Source of the DNA: Janthinobacterium sp. UMAB-56
GTDB taxonomy: Bacteria; Pseudomonadota; Gammaproteobacteria; Burkholderiales; Burkholderiaceae_D
DNA length: 64,000 nt
NCBI RefSeq assembly: GCF_900095265.1
Contig: NZ_LT607655.1
Coordinates: 1-64,000 of the forward strand
Reading direction: 5' to 3'
Positions 50,165 through 59,266 of the stretch are shown here, in pieces. A program made the translations under genes and the position numbers. Each line of letters begins with the position of its first letter. The first letter of the stretch is position 1. Under the pieces are notes generated by a model. That model had not been told where the DNA came from. It did not search any database and worked only from the letters and a program-made list of their open reading frames with translations.

Positions 50165-51436
50165 TCAGAAACGGGCGATAAAGCCGAAGCCGAACGCACG
50201 CGGCGAATTGCCTGGCGCAAGGAAGGCATCGTCCTTGCCCGCGTTGTTGCTATGCAGTGGCGACTGGCCCAGGTTGACGTTTTGCTGCGACTTGTTGTTG
50301 ATGCGCGTGAAGTACACATACGGCATGAACTGGTCGTCGATCTTGTAGGTCGCGCCCAGCGACACCTGCGTCGCGCCAAAATCGTCCGGCTTGGCGAAGG
50401 TGGTGTTGTCGAGCTTGCCCAGCTTGCCCGCTGCGAGCATCACGGTCACGTCGTAGCCGACTTCCTGGCTCAGCGAGGCCATCACGGAACGCTGCTTCAT
50501 GCTGCCCGTCTGCAGGGCGGTGTAGATGTTGCCGGGCGTCGGCAGCGATTGCACCGCGTAGCCATAGCTGCCGGACTCGAAGCCCAGGCCGACCGATGTC
50601 TTGGTGGGGAATTGATACGTCGCCAGCACTTTGTAGAACGAAGTGTTCACGCCGCTCACCGAGGTATTGCGCATGCCGAAGCCCTTCGACAGGTTTTCCA
50701 CGTCGACGCCCGTGTTTTGCTGGCGATCGTAGCCGGCGCCGATCGAGAATGCGCCTATGCTGTACTTGGCAGCCAGCGCATAGCGCGCGCGGTCGTCGCC
50801 GGTGTCGCGCACTTCGTCGAAGCCATAGGAAGCGCCAAGCTGGAAGCCGCGCCATGCGGGCGACAGGTAATGCGCCGAGTTCTTGTAGCGCGCCTCGCCG
50901 CGGCCGAACAGGCTGTCGGCGTTGCCACTCAGCTGGGCCGAGGTATTGTTCCAGACGTCGACGCCCTTGACGGTCAGGCCCAGGTTGCCGCCCAGGGCGC
51001 CGCCCGAACCCACCAGGCTGCGGTACACGGAATCGTTGTTGCCGATGACAAAGCGGCCGAAGCGCTTGCTCTCGATACCGACAAAGGTATTGCGCGATTC
51101 GATGGTGGAGGATTTGCCCTGGCCATTGATGCCGCCTTCGTCGAAGTTGTTCAAGCTGCCTTCGATCTGCCAGATGCCGCGGATGTCGTCGCGCAAGCCG
51201 ATCGAGCCGGCAAAGCCGATGCGCGAATTGCCGTCGGAAATGCGGCCGCGGCTGGCGTATGGCGTGGCGCCGCCGACGGCTTTGACCGACTCGATCTCGC
51301 CATTCAGGAAACCGTAGATGCGGGTTTCGACATGGCGGTTCTCCAGGATGCCTTCGGCCAGCGCGCTGCCGGACAGGGCCGCCAGGATGGCTGCCGCCAG
51401 GACACGGCGGGTGCAATGGTGGTTCAGTGGTGTCAT
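50165..51436 (-). CDS. Outer-membrane porin (betaproteobacterial type)
   Basis: Forms a trimeric general or oligosaccharide-selective outer-membrane channel. The 423-residue precursor has a signal peptide (cleavage after about SGSALA, residue 27) and alternating beta-strands with the typical porin start ETRIYGFLNGEIESVKA. A loop region (NTFVGIESKRFGRFVIGNND) and a C-terminal Phe (AFGFGFIARF) are needed for BamA-mediated assembly. Its place between the polygalacturonase and hexuronate transporter suggests uptake of galacturonate oligomers. Confidence 0.92.
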   Translation of the reverse strand: MTPLNHHCTRRVLAAAILAALSGSALAEGILENRHVETRIYGFLNGEIESVKAVGGATPYASRGRISDGNSRIGFAGSIGLRDDIRGIWQIEGSLNNFDEGGINGQGKSSTIESRNTFVGIESKRFGRFVIGNNDSVYRSLVGSGGALGGNLGLTVKGVDVWNNTSAQLSGNADSLFGRGEARYKNSAHYLSPAWRGFQLGASYGFDEVRDTGDDRARYALAAKYSIGAFSIGAGYDRQQNTGVDVENLSKGFGMRNTSVSGVNTSFYKVLATYQFPTKTSVGLGFESGSYGYAVQSLPTPGNIYTALQTGSMKQRSVMASLSQEVGYDVTVMLAAGKLGKLDNTTFAKPDDFGATQVSLGATYKIDDQFMPYVYFTRINNKSQQNVNLGQSPLHSNNAGKDDAFLAPGNSPRAFGFGFIARF

Positions 51437-51501
51437 GTGCTTCTCCTCTTCTCGCGCCTTGATTGGCGCCTATGTATAAACAGCAAAAAAACAGCTCCCC
51501 G

Positions 51502-51521
51502 CCTGCGCCGCGCGGCGCAGG
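51502..51521 (-). terminator. Terminator-like hairpin after transporter gene
   Basis: CCTGCGCC (51502-51509) and GGCGCAGG (51514-51521) form an 8-bp stem with a GCGC loop. On the minus strand a run of seven T follows about 10 bp later. It lies 33 bp after the transporter stop codon. Confidence 0.5.
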
Positions 51522-51553
51522 TCAGCAGGAAAAAACGGGAGGGTGTCAGGCCA

Positions 51554-52846
51554 TCAGGCGCTGAAGGCAGGCTTGCCCAGTGGCACGCCAGGGGCGGCGA
51601 TCTTTTCGCGTATCAGCAGGCATACCACGGCCGCCGCCACCAGGTCGAAGCCGGCCAGCAGCATGAACAGGGGGCTGTAGCCGACCAGCGTCACCAGCAC
51701 GCCGAACACCAGCGTAAAGATGGTGGCGCCCAGGTAGCCGGACATGCCGGCCAGGCCCGTGGCGGTAGCCACTTCGTTCTTGCCGAAGACGTCGGAAGTG
51801 ATCGAATACAGCGCACCGGACAGGGTCTGGTGCGCAAAGCCGCCTACGCACAGCAGGGCGATGGCCGCATACGGACTGGCCACCAGGCCGATACAGGCCG
51901 GGCCGATCATGCACACGGCGCCGACGATGACGACCAGCTTGCGCGAGGTGAACAGCGACACTTTCCAGTATTGATGGAACCATGGGCTCAGATAGCCGCC
52001 CAGCACGCAGCCGATGTCGGCCGCCAGGAACGGCAGCCAGGCAAACATGGCGATTTCCTTGATGTTCATGTGGCGTTCGGTCGCCATGTACAGGGGAATC
52101 CAGGCATTGAAGGTTTGCCAGGCCGGCTCGGACAGGAAGCGCGGGATGGCGATGGCCCAGAAATTGCGGCTGCGCACGATCTGGTGCCAGCGGGTCTTGG
52201 GTGCCTTGTCGCTGTGGTGGGTCGCTTCCTGACCTTCCAGGATGAACTCGCGCTCCTGGTCCGACAGGCGTTTCTGGTCGCGCGGGTGCTTGTAGAAAGC
52301 CAGCCACAGGCCCGTCCAGACGATGCCGATGGCGCCGACGATGACGAAGGACATTTGCCAGCTGCCGTGCAGGATGGTCCAGACCACCAGCGGCGGCGCG
52401 CACAGGGCGCCGATGGAAGAGCCGATATTGAACCAGCCGATGGCGACCGAGCGCTCCTTGGCGGGGAACCATTCGGTGGTCGCTTTCACGCCGGCGGGTA
52501 TGCCGGCCGCCTCCGTGAGGCCCAGCATGCCGCGGAACAGCGCCATGCTTTGCCATCCGGTGGCCATCGCCGCACAGGCGCAGGCGACAGACCAGGCCAG
52601 GGCAAAGATGGCAAAACCGAGCTTGGTGCCGATGGCGTCGATGACATAGCCGGCAATCGGCTGCATCAGTGCATAGCAGACCTGCCACGCCACCACGATA
52701 TAGGAATACTCCTGGGTGGTGATATTGAGTTCACTCATCATCGTTGGCGCTGCCACCGACAAGGTATTGCGTGCCAGGTAATTGACGATCAGTCCAGCCG
52801 TAACCAGGCCGACCATCCACCAGCGCATGCCGCGTATTTTAGTCAT
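51554..52846 (-). CDS. Hexuronate MFS transporter (ExuT-like)
   Basis: Proton symporter for galacturonate/glucuronate in the inner membrane. The 430-residue protein has 12 predicted transmembrane helices and an anion:cation symporter pattern: RWWMVGLVTAGLIVNYLARN, a loop FRGMLGLTEAAGIPAGVKAT between helices 4 and 5, and EWFPAKERSVAIGWFNIGSS. GAGGGAGA lies 7 bp before ATG 52846. It stands between the porin and uxaB genes, so it should feed the UxaC-UxaB-UxaA route. Confidence 0.9.
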   Translation of the reverse strand: MTKIRGMRWWMVGLVTAGLIVNYLARNTLSVAAPTMMSELNITTQEYSYIVVAWQVCYALMQPIAGYVIDAIGTKLGFAIFALAWSVACACAAMATGWQSMALFRGMLGLTEAAGIPAGVKATTEWFPAKERSVAIGWFNIGSSIGALCAPPLVVWTILHGSWQMSFVIVGAIGIVWTGLWLAFYKHPRDQKRLSDQEREFILEGQEATHHSDKAPKTRWHQIVRSRNFWAIAIPRFLSEPAWQTFNAWIPLYMATERHMNIKEIAMFAWLPFLAADIGCVLGGYLSPWFHQYWKVSLFTSRKLVVIVGAVCMIGPACIGLVASPYAAIALLCVGGFAHQTLSGALYSITSDVFGKNEVATATGLAGMSGYLGATIFTLVFGVLVTLVGYSPLFMLLAGFDLVAAAVVCLLIREKIAAPGVPLGKPAFSA

Positions 52847-52985
52847 GTTGTCTCCCTCTATCCATCCAAGGCGGCGCCGCTGCGCCGCCACTTTTTGGGC
52901 CGTTCAGCCTTCCTGGGGAAGTGCCTTCGACCTCGGTTTTTATGGGTGCTGCCGGTATTGCTGGTCTTGCCCTACTGCTCAATCT

Positions 52986-54428
52986 TTACGTCGCCTGCAG
53001 GGCGCCGCGCATGCCATCGGCCGTGATGCGCGCCAGCGCCGCCGTCACGGCTGGCGCCAGGCCTGGCACCGCATTCAAGTCGCGGCCCCATACCTTGCCG
53101 TTGGCCAGCCAGCCCTGCACCAGTTGCGCCAGGCTTTGCGTGCCGCTGTCGACGTCCAGCCAGGCCGCTTCAAACCAGGCCAGGCTGGCCGCGTCGTCCG
53201 ACAGTGCGATCACGTCGCCGCGATACAAACGCATGGTGGCGGCCAGGGCCAGCACCAGGCGTTGCGGCAACTTGCCCTGCACTTCCACGTAGCGCAGCAG
53301 TTGCGGCGCGATGCGCGCGGCAAACTTGCTCCAGCTATTCAAGGCGATCGCGGAGAGGCGGTGCTCGATGTAGGGATTGCGGAAGCGCAACAGCACGTCG
53401 CGGGCGAACTGCTGCAGCTCGTCCTGCGGCAGCGGCAGCGCAGGGATGATTTCCTGCGCCAGGGTGTCGGCCAGCCAGGCGCCGACTTGCCCGTCGCTGA
53501 CGGCAGCACCGACCGTGTCGAGCCCCGCCAGCAAGGCCACCGGCACCAGCGCCGTATGGCCGCCGTTCAGGATGCCGACCTTGCGTTTCTTATACGGCGA
53601 AATATCGTCGACCAGCCGGATATTCAGGTCCGCGCCAGCCAGCTTCAATTCATCGGCCAGCCAGGCCGGGCCTTCGATGACGAACAGATAGTAGTATTCG
53701 GCCGCCACCATGAACTGGTCGCAATAACCGAGTTCTGCCTCGATAGCAGCTGCGTCCTGCGGATAGCCGGTGACGATGCGGTCGACCAGGGTCGAACAAA
53801 ACACGCAGGCCGACTCGATCCAGGCGGCAAAGCCGGCATCGAGCTGCCACAGGCGGGCGAAGTGCAGCACGGCAGCCTTCAAGGCCGGGCCATTGTCTTC
53901 GATCAATTCGCAGGGCAGCAGTACCACGCCTTTTGCGCGCTCGCCCTCGAAGTACGCATACCGGTCGAACAGCAGGCGCGCCAGCTTGGCGGGGAAGCTC
54001 GAAGGCGGTGCATCGTCGAAGGCGTCGCTGTCATTGGTGGCGATGCCCGCTTCGGTGGTGTTGGAGACGATAAAGCGCAGCGCGGGCAGGCTGGCCAGCG
54101 CCAGGTAGTCGGCATACATCGTGGCCGGATTGATCTCGCGCTGCACGCAGTCGATGGTGCGGCAGGTGCTGACCGCCTGGCCCGTTGCATCGAGGCCGCG
54201 CACCACGGTGGTAAACAAGCCGTCCTGCACGTCGAGCAGGGGCGAGCCGCTGCCACCGCGCGGACGCACCACGACCACGCCGGCATCGAGGCCGCTGCGT
54301 TCGTTGAGCAGGTCGATCTGCCAGTCAAAAAAGCCGCGCATGAAATTGCCCTGGCCGAACTGCAGGAACTTGATCGGCAAGTTGAACGGTGCACTGCGGC
54401 GCAATGCTTGCAAGGGGATGTGGTTCAC
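52986..54428 (-). CDS. uxaB: Tagaturonate reductase (altronate oxidoreductase)
   Basis: Reduces tagaturonate to altronate with NADH. The 480-residue protein belongs to the mannitol dehydrogenase-like family: FLQFGQGNFMRGFFDWQIDL near the N-terminus is the nucleotide-binding region. CELIEDNG and the KKRKVGILNGGHTALVPVAL block are family signatures with the catalytic Lys. It starts with GTG 54428 overlapping the uxaA stop (GTGA), so the pair is co-translated. Length is close to the E. coli enzyme (483). Confidence 0.93.
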   Translation of the reverse strand: MNHIPLQALRRSAPFNLPIKFLQFGQGNFMRGFFDWQIDLLNERSGLDAGVVVVRPRGGSGSPLLDVQDGLFTTVVRGLDATGQAVSTCRTIDCVQREINPATMYADYLALASLPALRFIVSNTTEAGIATNDSDAFDDAPPSSFPAKLARLLFDRYAYFEGERAKGVVLLPCELIEDNGPALKAAVLHFARLWQLDAGFAAWIESACVFCSTLVDRIVTGYPQDAAAIEAELGYCDQFMVAAEYYYLFVIEGPAWLADELKLAGADLNIRLVDDISPYKKRKVGILNGGHTALVPVALLAGLDTVGAAVSDGQVGAWLADTLAQEIIPALPLPQDELQQFARDVLLRFRNPYIEHRLSAIALNSWSKFAARIAPQLLRYVEVQGKLPQRLVLALAATMRLYRGDVIALSDDAASLAWFEAAWLDVDSGTQSLAQLVQGWLANGKVWGRDLNAVPGLAPAVTAALARITADGMRGALQAT

Positions 54429-56023
54429 AATGAAATGTCGCGTTTCCAGAAAATGAAGTCGTATTGCTGCAGGCGGTCGGCCTTGGCCTGGTACTGGCCG
54501 CCGGCAGTCGCCACCACCAGGTCGAACAGGCCGTTGGCCACGTCCGGCAAGGGCTGGCCTTCGATCACGGGGCCGCAGTCGTAGTCGATCAGGTCGGCCA
54601 GCTTTTTGGCCACCCACGTGTTGCTGGATATTTTCAGCACCGGCACGATCGGGTTGCCCGTCGGCGTGCCGAGTCCGGTGGAAAACAGCACCACATTGGC
54701 GCCCGAGGCCACGATGCCCGTCACCGATTCGACATCGCCGCCCGGGGTGCACAGCAGGGACAGGCCCGGTTTCGGACTCTGTTCGCCGTAATCGAGCACG
54801 GAAACGATGGGCGAGGTGCCGCCCTTCTTCGCCGCGCCGGCCGATTTCATCGCGTCCGTGATCAAGCCATCGCGGATGTTACCGGGGCTGGGGTTGTCGG
54901 CAAAATGCGTGCCCACGGCTTCGGCGCGCGCTTCAAAGTCGCGCATCAGACCGAGGAAGCGGCGCTTGTCGTCGTCGTTTTCACAGCGCTCGATGAGGTT
55001 GGCCTCGACGCCGCACAGTTCAGGGAATTCGGCCAGGATGGACGAACCGCCCACGGCCACCACCATGTCCGACACCAGGCCCATGGCCGGGTTGGCGGAG
55101 ATGCCGGAAAAGCCGTCCGAGCCGCCGCACTTGACGCCGATTTTCAGGTGCGCCAGCGGCACCGGCTGGCGCCGCACCTTGTTCGCTTCCTTCAGTTGCG
55201 CCAGCGTGTCGGTCAGCACGGCCTTCATCATGGCGTCTTCGCTATCCCACTTCTGCTGCTCGTAGATCAGGCAAGGCTTGTCGAAATGCGGGTTCTGTTT
55301 CGCCAGCGCCTCCTGGAACATGGCGATCTGCGCGTTCTGGCAGCCCAGGCTGAAGACCGTAATGCCCGCCACGTTAGGATGGTCGGCGTAGGCCGATAAT
55401 ATTTTGCACAGCGAGCGCGCATCGGCACGCGTACCGCCGCAACCGCCGTTGTGCGTGATGATGCGCACGCCGTCCAGGTTCGGGAAGGGGCGCACGACGG
55501 GCTTGGGCGCCTCCATATCCTCGCCCAGCAAGGACAAGGTGAACGACGCCAGGTCGTTGCGCGTGTAGCCGAGCGGTGCTTCGAGCGCATTGCGCAGATG
55601 TTCGACGTTGCGGTTTTCACAGAAGACCAGGGGGAAGATCAGCCAGTAATTGGCCGTGCCCACCCTGCCGTCGGCGCGTACCACGCCGGGAAAGGTGGCG
55701 CCTTCGAGACGCGCCACGTCGGGCGGCGTCCAGGTGTACGGCGCCTGCGGTTCCAGCTCAACTTCGGCCGCGTAATGGTGCAGATTTTCCGTGGTGACGG
55801 CTTCGCCGCGGCGGATATCCACCGTGGCCTTGCCAACCGGTACGCCGTACAGGCGCAGGATGTCGCCGGCCGCGAACGCGCGGCGGGCCAGCTTGTGCTT
55901 GGTTTTGACGGCACTGCTGATAAGGATGGACTCGCCCTCCCAGTTCACCACTTCACCGGCGGCCAGGTCGGACAAGGCGACCAGCATGTCGTCGTCGGGA
56001 TGGATGCACAACACTTTTTGCAT
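54425..56023 (-). CDS. uxaA: Altronate dehydratase
   Basis: Dehydrates altronate to KDG, using Fe or Mn. The 532-residue protein has the SAF-type N-terminal domain (GVPVGKATVDIRRGEAVTTE) and the UxaA core: GTANYWLIFPLVFCENRNVE, ITHNGGCGGTRADARSLCK, FSLGCQNAQIAMFQEALAKQ and VKCGGSDGFSGISANPAMG. Length is usual. It lies between uxaC (19 bp upstream) and uxaB (4-bp overlap). Confidence 0.96.
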   Translation of the reverse strand: MQKVLCIHPDDDMLVALSDLAAGEVVNWEGESILISSAVKTKHKLARRAFAAGDILRLYGVPVGKATVDIRRGEAVTTENLHHYAAEVELEPQAPYTWTPPDVARLEGATFPGVVRADGRVGTANYWLIFPLVFCENRNVEHLRNALEAPLGYTRNDLASFTLSLLGEDMEAPKPVVRPFPNLDGVRIITHNGGCGGTRADARSLCKILSAYADHPNVAGITVFSLGCQNAQIAMFQEALAKQNPHFDKPCLIYEQQKWDSEDAMMKAVLTDTLAQLKEANKVRRQPVPLAHLKIGVKCGGSDGFSGISANPAMGLVSDMVVAVGGSSILAEFPELCGVEANLIERCENDDDKRRFLGLMRDFEARAEAVGTHFADNPSPGNIRDGLITDAMKSAGAAKKGGTSPIVSVLDYGEQSPKPGLSLLCTPGGDVESVTGIVASGANVVLFSTGLGTPTGNPIVPVLKISSNTWVAKKLADLIDYDCGPVIEGQPLPDVANGLFDLVVATAGGQYQAKADRLQQYDFIFWKRDISL

Positions 56024-56042
56024 GACAGTTCCTGGCGACGGC

Positions 56043-57437
56043 TTAGAGTTGGAAATACTTCTGGGCGTTTTCGTAGCAGATGCCGCGCACGATGGTGGCC
56101 AGTGCCTCGAAATCGTTCGGATACTCGCCGCCGTGCACCCACTCGCCGATCTGGCGGCATACCAGGCGGCGGAAATAGTCGTGGCGCGGATAGGAAGCAA
56201 AGCTGCGCGAATCGGTCACCATGCCGACGAACACGCCCAGCACACTGTGATTGCCGAAGCCGACCAATTGCTGCAGATTGCCTTCCTTGTGGTCGTTGAA
56301 CCACCACGCCGGGCCGAACTGCAGCTTGCCGGCCACGCTGCCATCCTGGAAATTTCCAACCATGGTCGACAGCACTTCATTCATGTTCGGGTTCAGGCAG
56401 AACAGCATGGTCTTGGGCAGGCGGTCATCCAGGTCCAGCGCGTTGAGCAGCGAGGCCAGGCCAGCACTGCAACCCATGTCGGAGATCGAGTCGTAGCCTG
56501 TGTCCGGCCCCAGCAAGTCGCGCATGCGGTCATTGTTGTTGCGCTGCGCGCCGATGTGCAGGCACATGGTCCAGCCGTAGTTTGCATATACGCGGCCGAT
56601 CGCCTCGAGCAGACCGCGCAGGTACAGGCCGTTTTCCGCTTCGTTGAGCAAAGTGCCTTGCAGGCGCTTGGCAAACAGGGCTTCGAGCTCATCGGCGCTG
56701 GCCGCCTGCGCGGGCAAGGTCACATCGACGGCATGATCCGAAATGCGCGCACCACGGGCATGGAAGAATTCCACGCGCACGGCCAGCGCGGCGATCAGCG
56801 AAGCAAATGAAGTGACGGGCACGGACGACACGTCACCCAGGCGTTTGAGGTAGTCAGGGAAACGCGGCTGGTTGATGCGCATGGCCTTGTCGGGACGGTA
56901 GGCTGGCAGTACGCGCGTTTTCAGGCCGGAGGCGGCGATTTCTGCGTGCTGCAGCAGGTCATCGGCAGGATCATCGGTGGTGCAGGCAATCTCAACGCCC
57001 GCCTGTTCCAGCAGGGACCAGGTGTCCATCGTCGCCAGCATGGCATTGGCCTGTTCCCAGATCGCATCGGCATTCGCCTCGTTGATGATGAGATCGATAT
57101 TGAAGATGCGGCGCAGTTCCAAATGGCTCCAGTGGTGGATCGGATTGCCGATCGCCAATGGCAGCACCTTGCAGAAGGCGCGGAATTTTTCCTGGTCCGA
57201 GCGCTCGCCCGTAATGAATTCCTCGGCCACGCCTGCCGTACGCATCAGACGCCATTTGTAATGGTCGCCCGCCAGCCACAGCTCGGCGATATTACGGAAA
57301 GTCTTGCGGCTGGCGATCTCGCCCTGCTGCAAGTGCGAGTGGTAATCAATGATGGGCAGGTCGGCGGCGACCTCGTGATACAGCTTGCGCGCCGTATCGG
57401 TAGTGAGAAGAAAATCCTGATTCATGAACTCGGTCAT
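56043..57437 (-). CDS. uxaC: Glucuronate/galacturonate isomerase
   Basis: Isomerises galacturonate to tagaturonate or glucuronate to fructuronate. The 464-residue amidohydrolase-fold protein has ADLPIIDYHSHLQQGEIAS (metal-binding HxH), NPIHHWSHLELRRIFNIDL, ACTTDDPADDLLQH and WTMCLHIGAQRNNNDRM. ATG 57437 is preferred to 57446 because AGGAG would have no spacing to the latter. It is the first gene of the uxaCAB run. A perfect palindrome lies 72 bp upstream. Confidence 0.96.
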   Translation of the reverse strand: MTEFMNQDFLLTTDTARKLYHEVAADLPIIDYHSHLQQGEIASRKTFRNIAELWLAGDHYKWRLMRTAGVAEEFITGERSDQEKFRAFCKVLPLAIGNPIHHWSHLELRRIFNIDLIINEANADAIWEQANAMLATMDTWSLLEQAGVEIACTTDDPADDLLQHAEIAASGLKTRVLPAYRPDKAMRINQPRFPDYLKRLGDVSSVPVTSFASLIAALAVRVEFFHARGARISDHAVDVTLPAQAASADELEALFAKRLQGTLLNEAENGLYLRGLLEAIGRVYANYGWTMCLHIGAQRNNNDRMRDLLGPDTGYDSISDMGCSAGLASLLNALDLDDRLPKTMLFCLNPNMNEVLSTMVGNFQDGSVAGKLQFGPAWWFNDHKEGNLQQLVGFGNHSVLGVFVGMVTDSRSFASYPRHDYFRRLVCRQIGEWVHGGEYPNDFEALATIVRGICYENAQKYFQL

Positions 57438-57508
57438 CGTAACCATCTCCTAGCTGTGCGCGACTTGGCCGTCGCACTGTGTTTTGTGGTGGCACCAAAT
57501 TGGCGCAC

Positions 57509-57545
57509 TCTGATATATCAGAATATTAAATGTAATATATCAGAA
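57509..57545. promoter_or_regulatory. Putative operator of the uxa operon
   Basis: TCTGATATATCAGA (57509-57522) is a perfect 14-bp palindrome. A second, half-matching copy (AATATATCAGA) ends at 57544. TGATATATCA-type sites suit FadR-like GntR regulators with a small dyad. It lies in an AT-rich stretch upstream of uxaC, where the promoter is expected. Confidence 0.6.
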
Positions 57546-57890
57546 GGCGCAAGCAAAAAATCGACTAGCGGTGAAATGAGCAATAGGGAAACAACAGGCG
57601 GATGTCTCGTGGCGTGCCGGTGATGGCCTGGCATCGGGCGAAGTTCAGCCTTCAGTGCTGCTCAGGAAAACCTCAGCGTGGGCCCTGCCGTGCTTTCGCC
57701 CCGGCCATTCAGCGCGCCGAAAGAGCGTGGATGGGATGGGTGCGATTTCGCTGCCCGCGATCAAGGTGGTTTCCCGCAATCAGGCACTGGCCTGGAACTT
57801 GGGTAACGCTGCGCATCCGGGACGCCGATTCCGTCATGGAGGCGGTCTCCACTATTTTTGATCGGAATACGTATGGATAGAAAACCAGCA
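57546..57890. other. Intergenic stretch without a supported gene
   Basis: Between the uxaC operator and the next promoter no reading frame has a convincing ribosome site or recognisable protein. A 92-codon plus-strand frame exists (57602-57880), but its Cys-, Arg- and Trp-heavy composition looks non-coding. Confidence 0.5.
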
Positions 57891-57895
57891 CAAGG

Positions 57896-57929
57896 TTGAC
57901 ATCTATTTTTTCACTGTTATAGTTAACTA
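57896..57929 (+). promoter_or_regulatory. Promoter with operator of the ytrA-ABC operon
   Basis: -35 TTGACA (57896-57901) and -10 TATAGT (57918-57923) with 16-bp spacing make a near-consensus promoter. The palindrome TAGTTAACTA (57920-57929) overlaps the -10, a likely autoregulatory site for the YtrA-type repressor. Confidence 0.7.
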
Positions 57930-57960
57930 CAACACCAACTCAATACATCACGGAGCTTCC

Positions 57961-58020
57961 ATGCCTACAGCATTTTTCACGCGCTGCACCGCCCCGCCCT
58001 TTTCGGAGCGCATCCCATGA
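57961..58020 (+). CDS. Possible 19-residue leader peptide
   Basis: ATG 57961 has CGGAG 6-10 bp upstream and a 19-codon frame (MPTAFFTRCTAPPFSERIP) whose TGA overlaps the ATG of the regulator gene. Translation of it could couple to the regulator gene. It may instead be the normal N-terminal context of a misassigned start; no other evidence. Confidence 0.4.
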   Translation: MPTAFFTRCTAPPFSERIP

Positions 58021-58397
58021 GCGCGGAGTGGAACGACAATAGCCCCATCTACCGCCAGCTCAAGGCCAGGGTGGTGGGCATGATGCTCGATGGCGTGCTG
58101 CAATCGGGCGACGCCTTGCCTTCGGTGCGCCAGGTGGCGGCCGATTATCAATTGAATCCCATCACGGTCTCGCGCGCCTATCAGGAACTGGTCGACGATG
58201 CCCTGGTGGAAAAACGCAGAGGACTCGGTATGTATGTCTTGGAAGGCGCCCGCGACAAATTGCTGGCCAGTGAACGCGAGCGCTTCCTGCGCGAAGAGTG
58301 GCCGGCCTTGCTGGAACATATCACCCGCCTGGGCCTCGACCTCGATCAACTGTTGCAAGCGAGCCGCGACAATGGCGCGCACGGAGAGAACGCATGA
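58017..58397 (+). CDS. GntR-family regulator, YtrA subfamily
   Basis: Repressor of an ABC exporter operon. The 126-residue protein has the YtrA pattern: DNSPIYRQLKARVVGMMLDG, then LPSVRQVAADYQLNPITVSR and AYQELVDDALVEKRRGLGMY, with a short C-terminal helical dimerisation part rather than a large effector domain. It overlaps the ATPase gene by 4 bp. Such regulators respond to envelope stress or antimicrobials in other bacteria. Confidence 0.92.
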   Translation: MSAEWNDNSPIYRQLKARVVGMMLDGVLQSGDALPSVRQVAADYQLNPITVSRAYQELVDDALVEKRRGLGMYVLEGARDKLLASERERFLREEWPALLEHITRLGLDLDQLLQASRDNGAHGENA

Positions 58398-59266
58398 ATG
58401 CATTGAACAAGGACAGCGTCATCAGCGCACGCGGCCTGCGCAAACAGTATGGCAAGCAGGTGGCCATCGACAGCATCAGCTTCGATATCGCGCCAGGGCG
58501 CATCGTCGGCTTGATCGGGCCTAACGGTTCCGGCAAGACCACCACCCTGAAAGCCATCCTGGGCCTGACGGGCTTCGATGGCGACTTGTCGGTGCTGGGG
58601 CGTGATCCGCGCGTGCAACGCGACGCGTTGATGGAAGACGTGTGTTTCATCGCCGACGTGGCCATCCTGCCGGGCTGGCTGCGCGTGGCCGACGCCATCG
58701 ATTTCGTTGCCGGTGTGCATCCGCGTTTCGACCGCAGCAAGGCCGAACGCTACCTGGCCCACACCAAGCTGTCGCCGAAAATGAAGGTCAAAGCCATGTC
58801 GAAGGGCATGGTGGTGCAGCTGCACCTGGCGCTGGTGATGGCCATCGACGCCAAACTGCTGGTGCTCGACGAACCGACGCTTGGCCTGGATATCCTGTAC
58901 CGCAAGCAGTTCTACCAGAATCTGCTGGAAGACTATTTCGATGAAAACAAAACCATCGTCATCACCACGCACCAGATCGAGGAAGTGGAACACATCCTCA
59001 GCGACCTGATGTTCATTCGCGACGGCCAGATCGTGCTGGCGTCGAGCATGGAAGAGGTGGGCGAGCGCTACATCGAAGTGATGGTGGGCCCGCAGCACGT
59101 CAATCCGGCGCGCGCCCTGCAGCCGATCAGCGAACGCAGCGTGTTCGGCAAGTCGGTGATGCTGTTCGATGGCGTCGCCCGCACTCAACTGGCCGCCTTG
59201 GGAGAAGTCCGCACGCCCAGCCTGGCTGACCTGTTTGTCGCGACCATGAAAGGATCGTACCAATGA
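58394..59266 (+). CDS. ABC transporter ATP-binding protein
   Basis: ATPase of an export-type ABC transporter, 290 residues. Walker A is GPNGSGKTT (42-50) and Walker B is LLVLDEP (155-161). The signature is degenerate, MSKGMVVQL in place of LSGGQ-Q-R, a form seen in YtrB-like ATPases. The H-loop is in VITTHQIEE. A C-terminal extension of about 70 residues follows. It is coupled to the YtrA-type gene upstream and to the permease downstream. Confidence 0.92.
   Translation: MNALNKDSVISARGLRKQYGKQVAIDSISFDIAPGRIVGLIGPNGSGKTTTLKAILGLTGFDGDLSVLGRDPRVQRDALMEDVCFIADVAILPGWLRVADAIDFVAGVHPRFDRSKAERYLAHTKLSPKMKVKAMSKGMVVQLHLALVMAIDAKLLVLDEPTLGLDILYRKQFYQNLLEDYFDENKTIVITTHQIEEVEHILSDLMFIRDGQIVLASSMEEVGERYIEVMVGPQHVNPARALQPISERSVFGKSVMLFDGVARTQLAALGEVRTPSLADLFVATMKGSYQ

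Noticed and set aside
50099-53026. A 975-codon plus-strand reading frame across the polygalacturonase-porin-transporter region
   Set aside because: It lies antisense to the porin and transporter genes, which have clear family signatures. Long antisense frames are common in high-GC DNA. Its composition (His-, Gln-, Arg-rich) is typical of such shadows.
57602-57880. A 92-codon plus-strand frame between uxaC and the YtrA-type gene
   Set aside because: No ribosome site, unusual Trp/Arg/Cys content and no recognisable domain. The stretch is better treated as intergenic.
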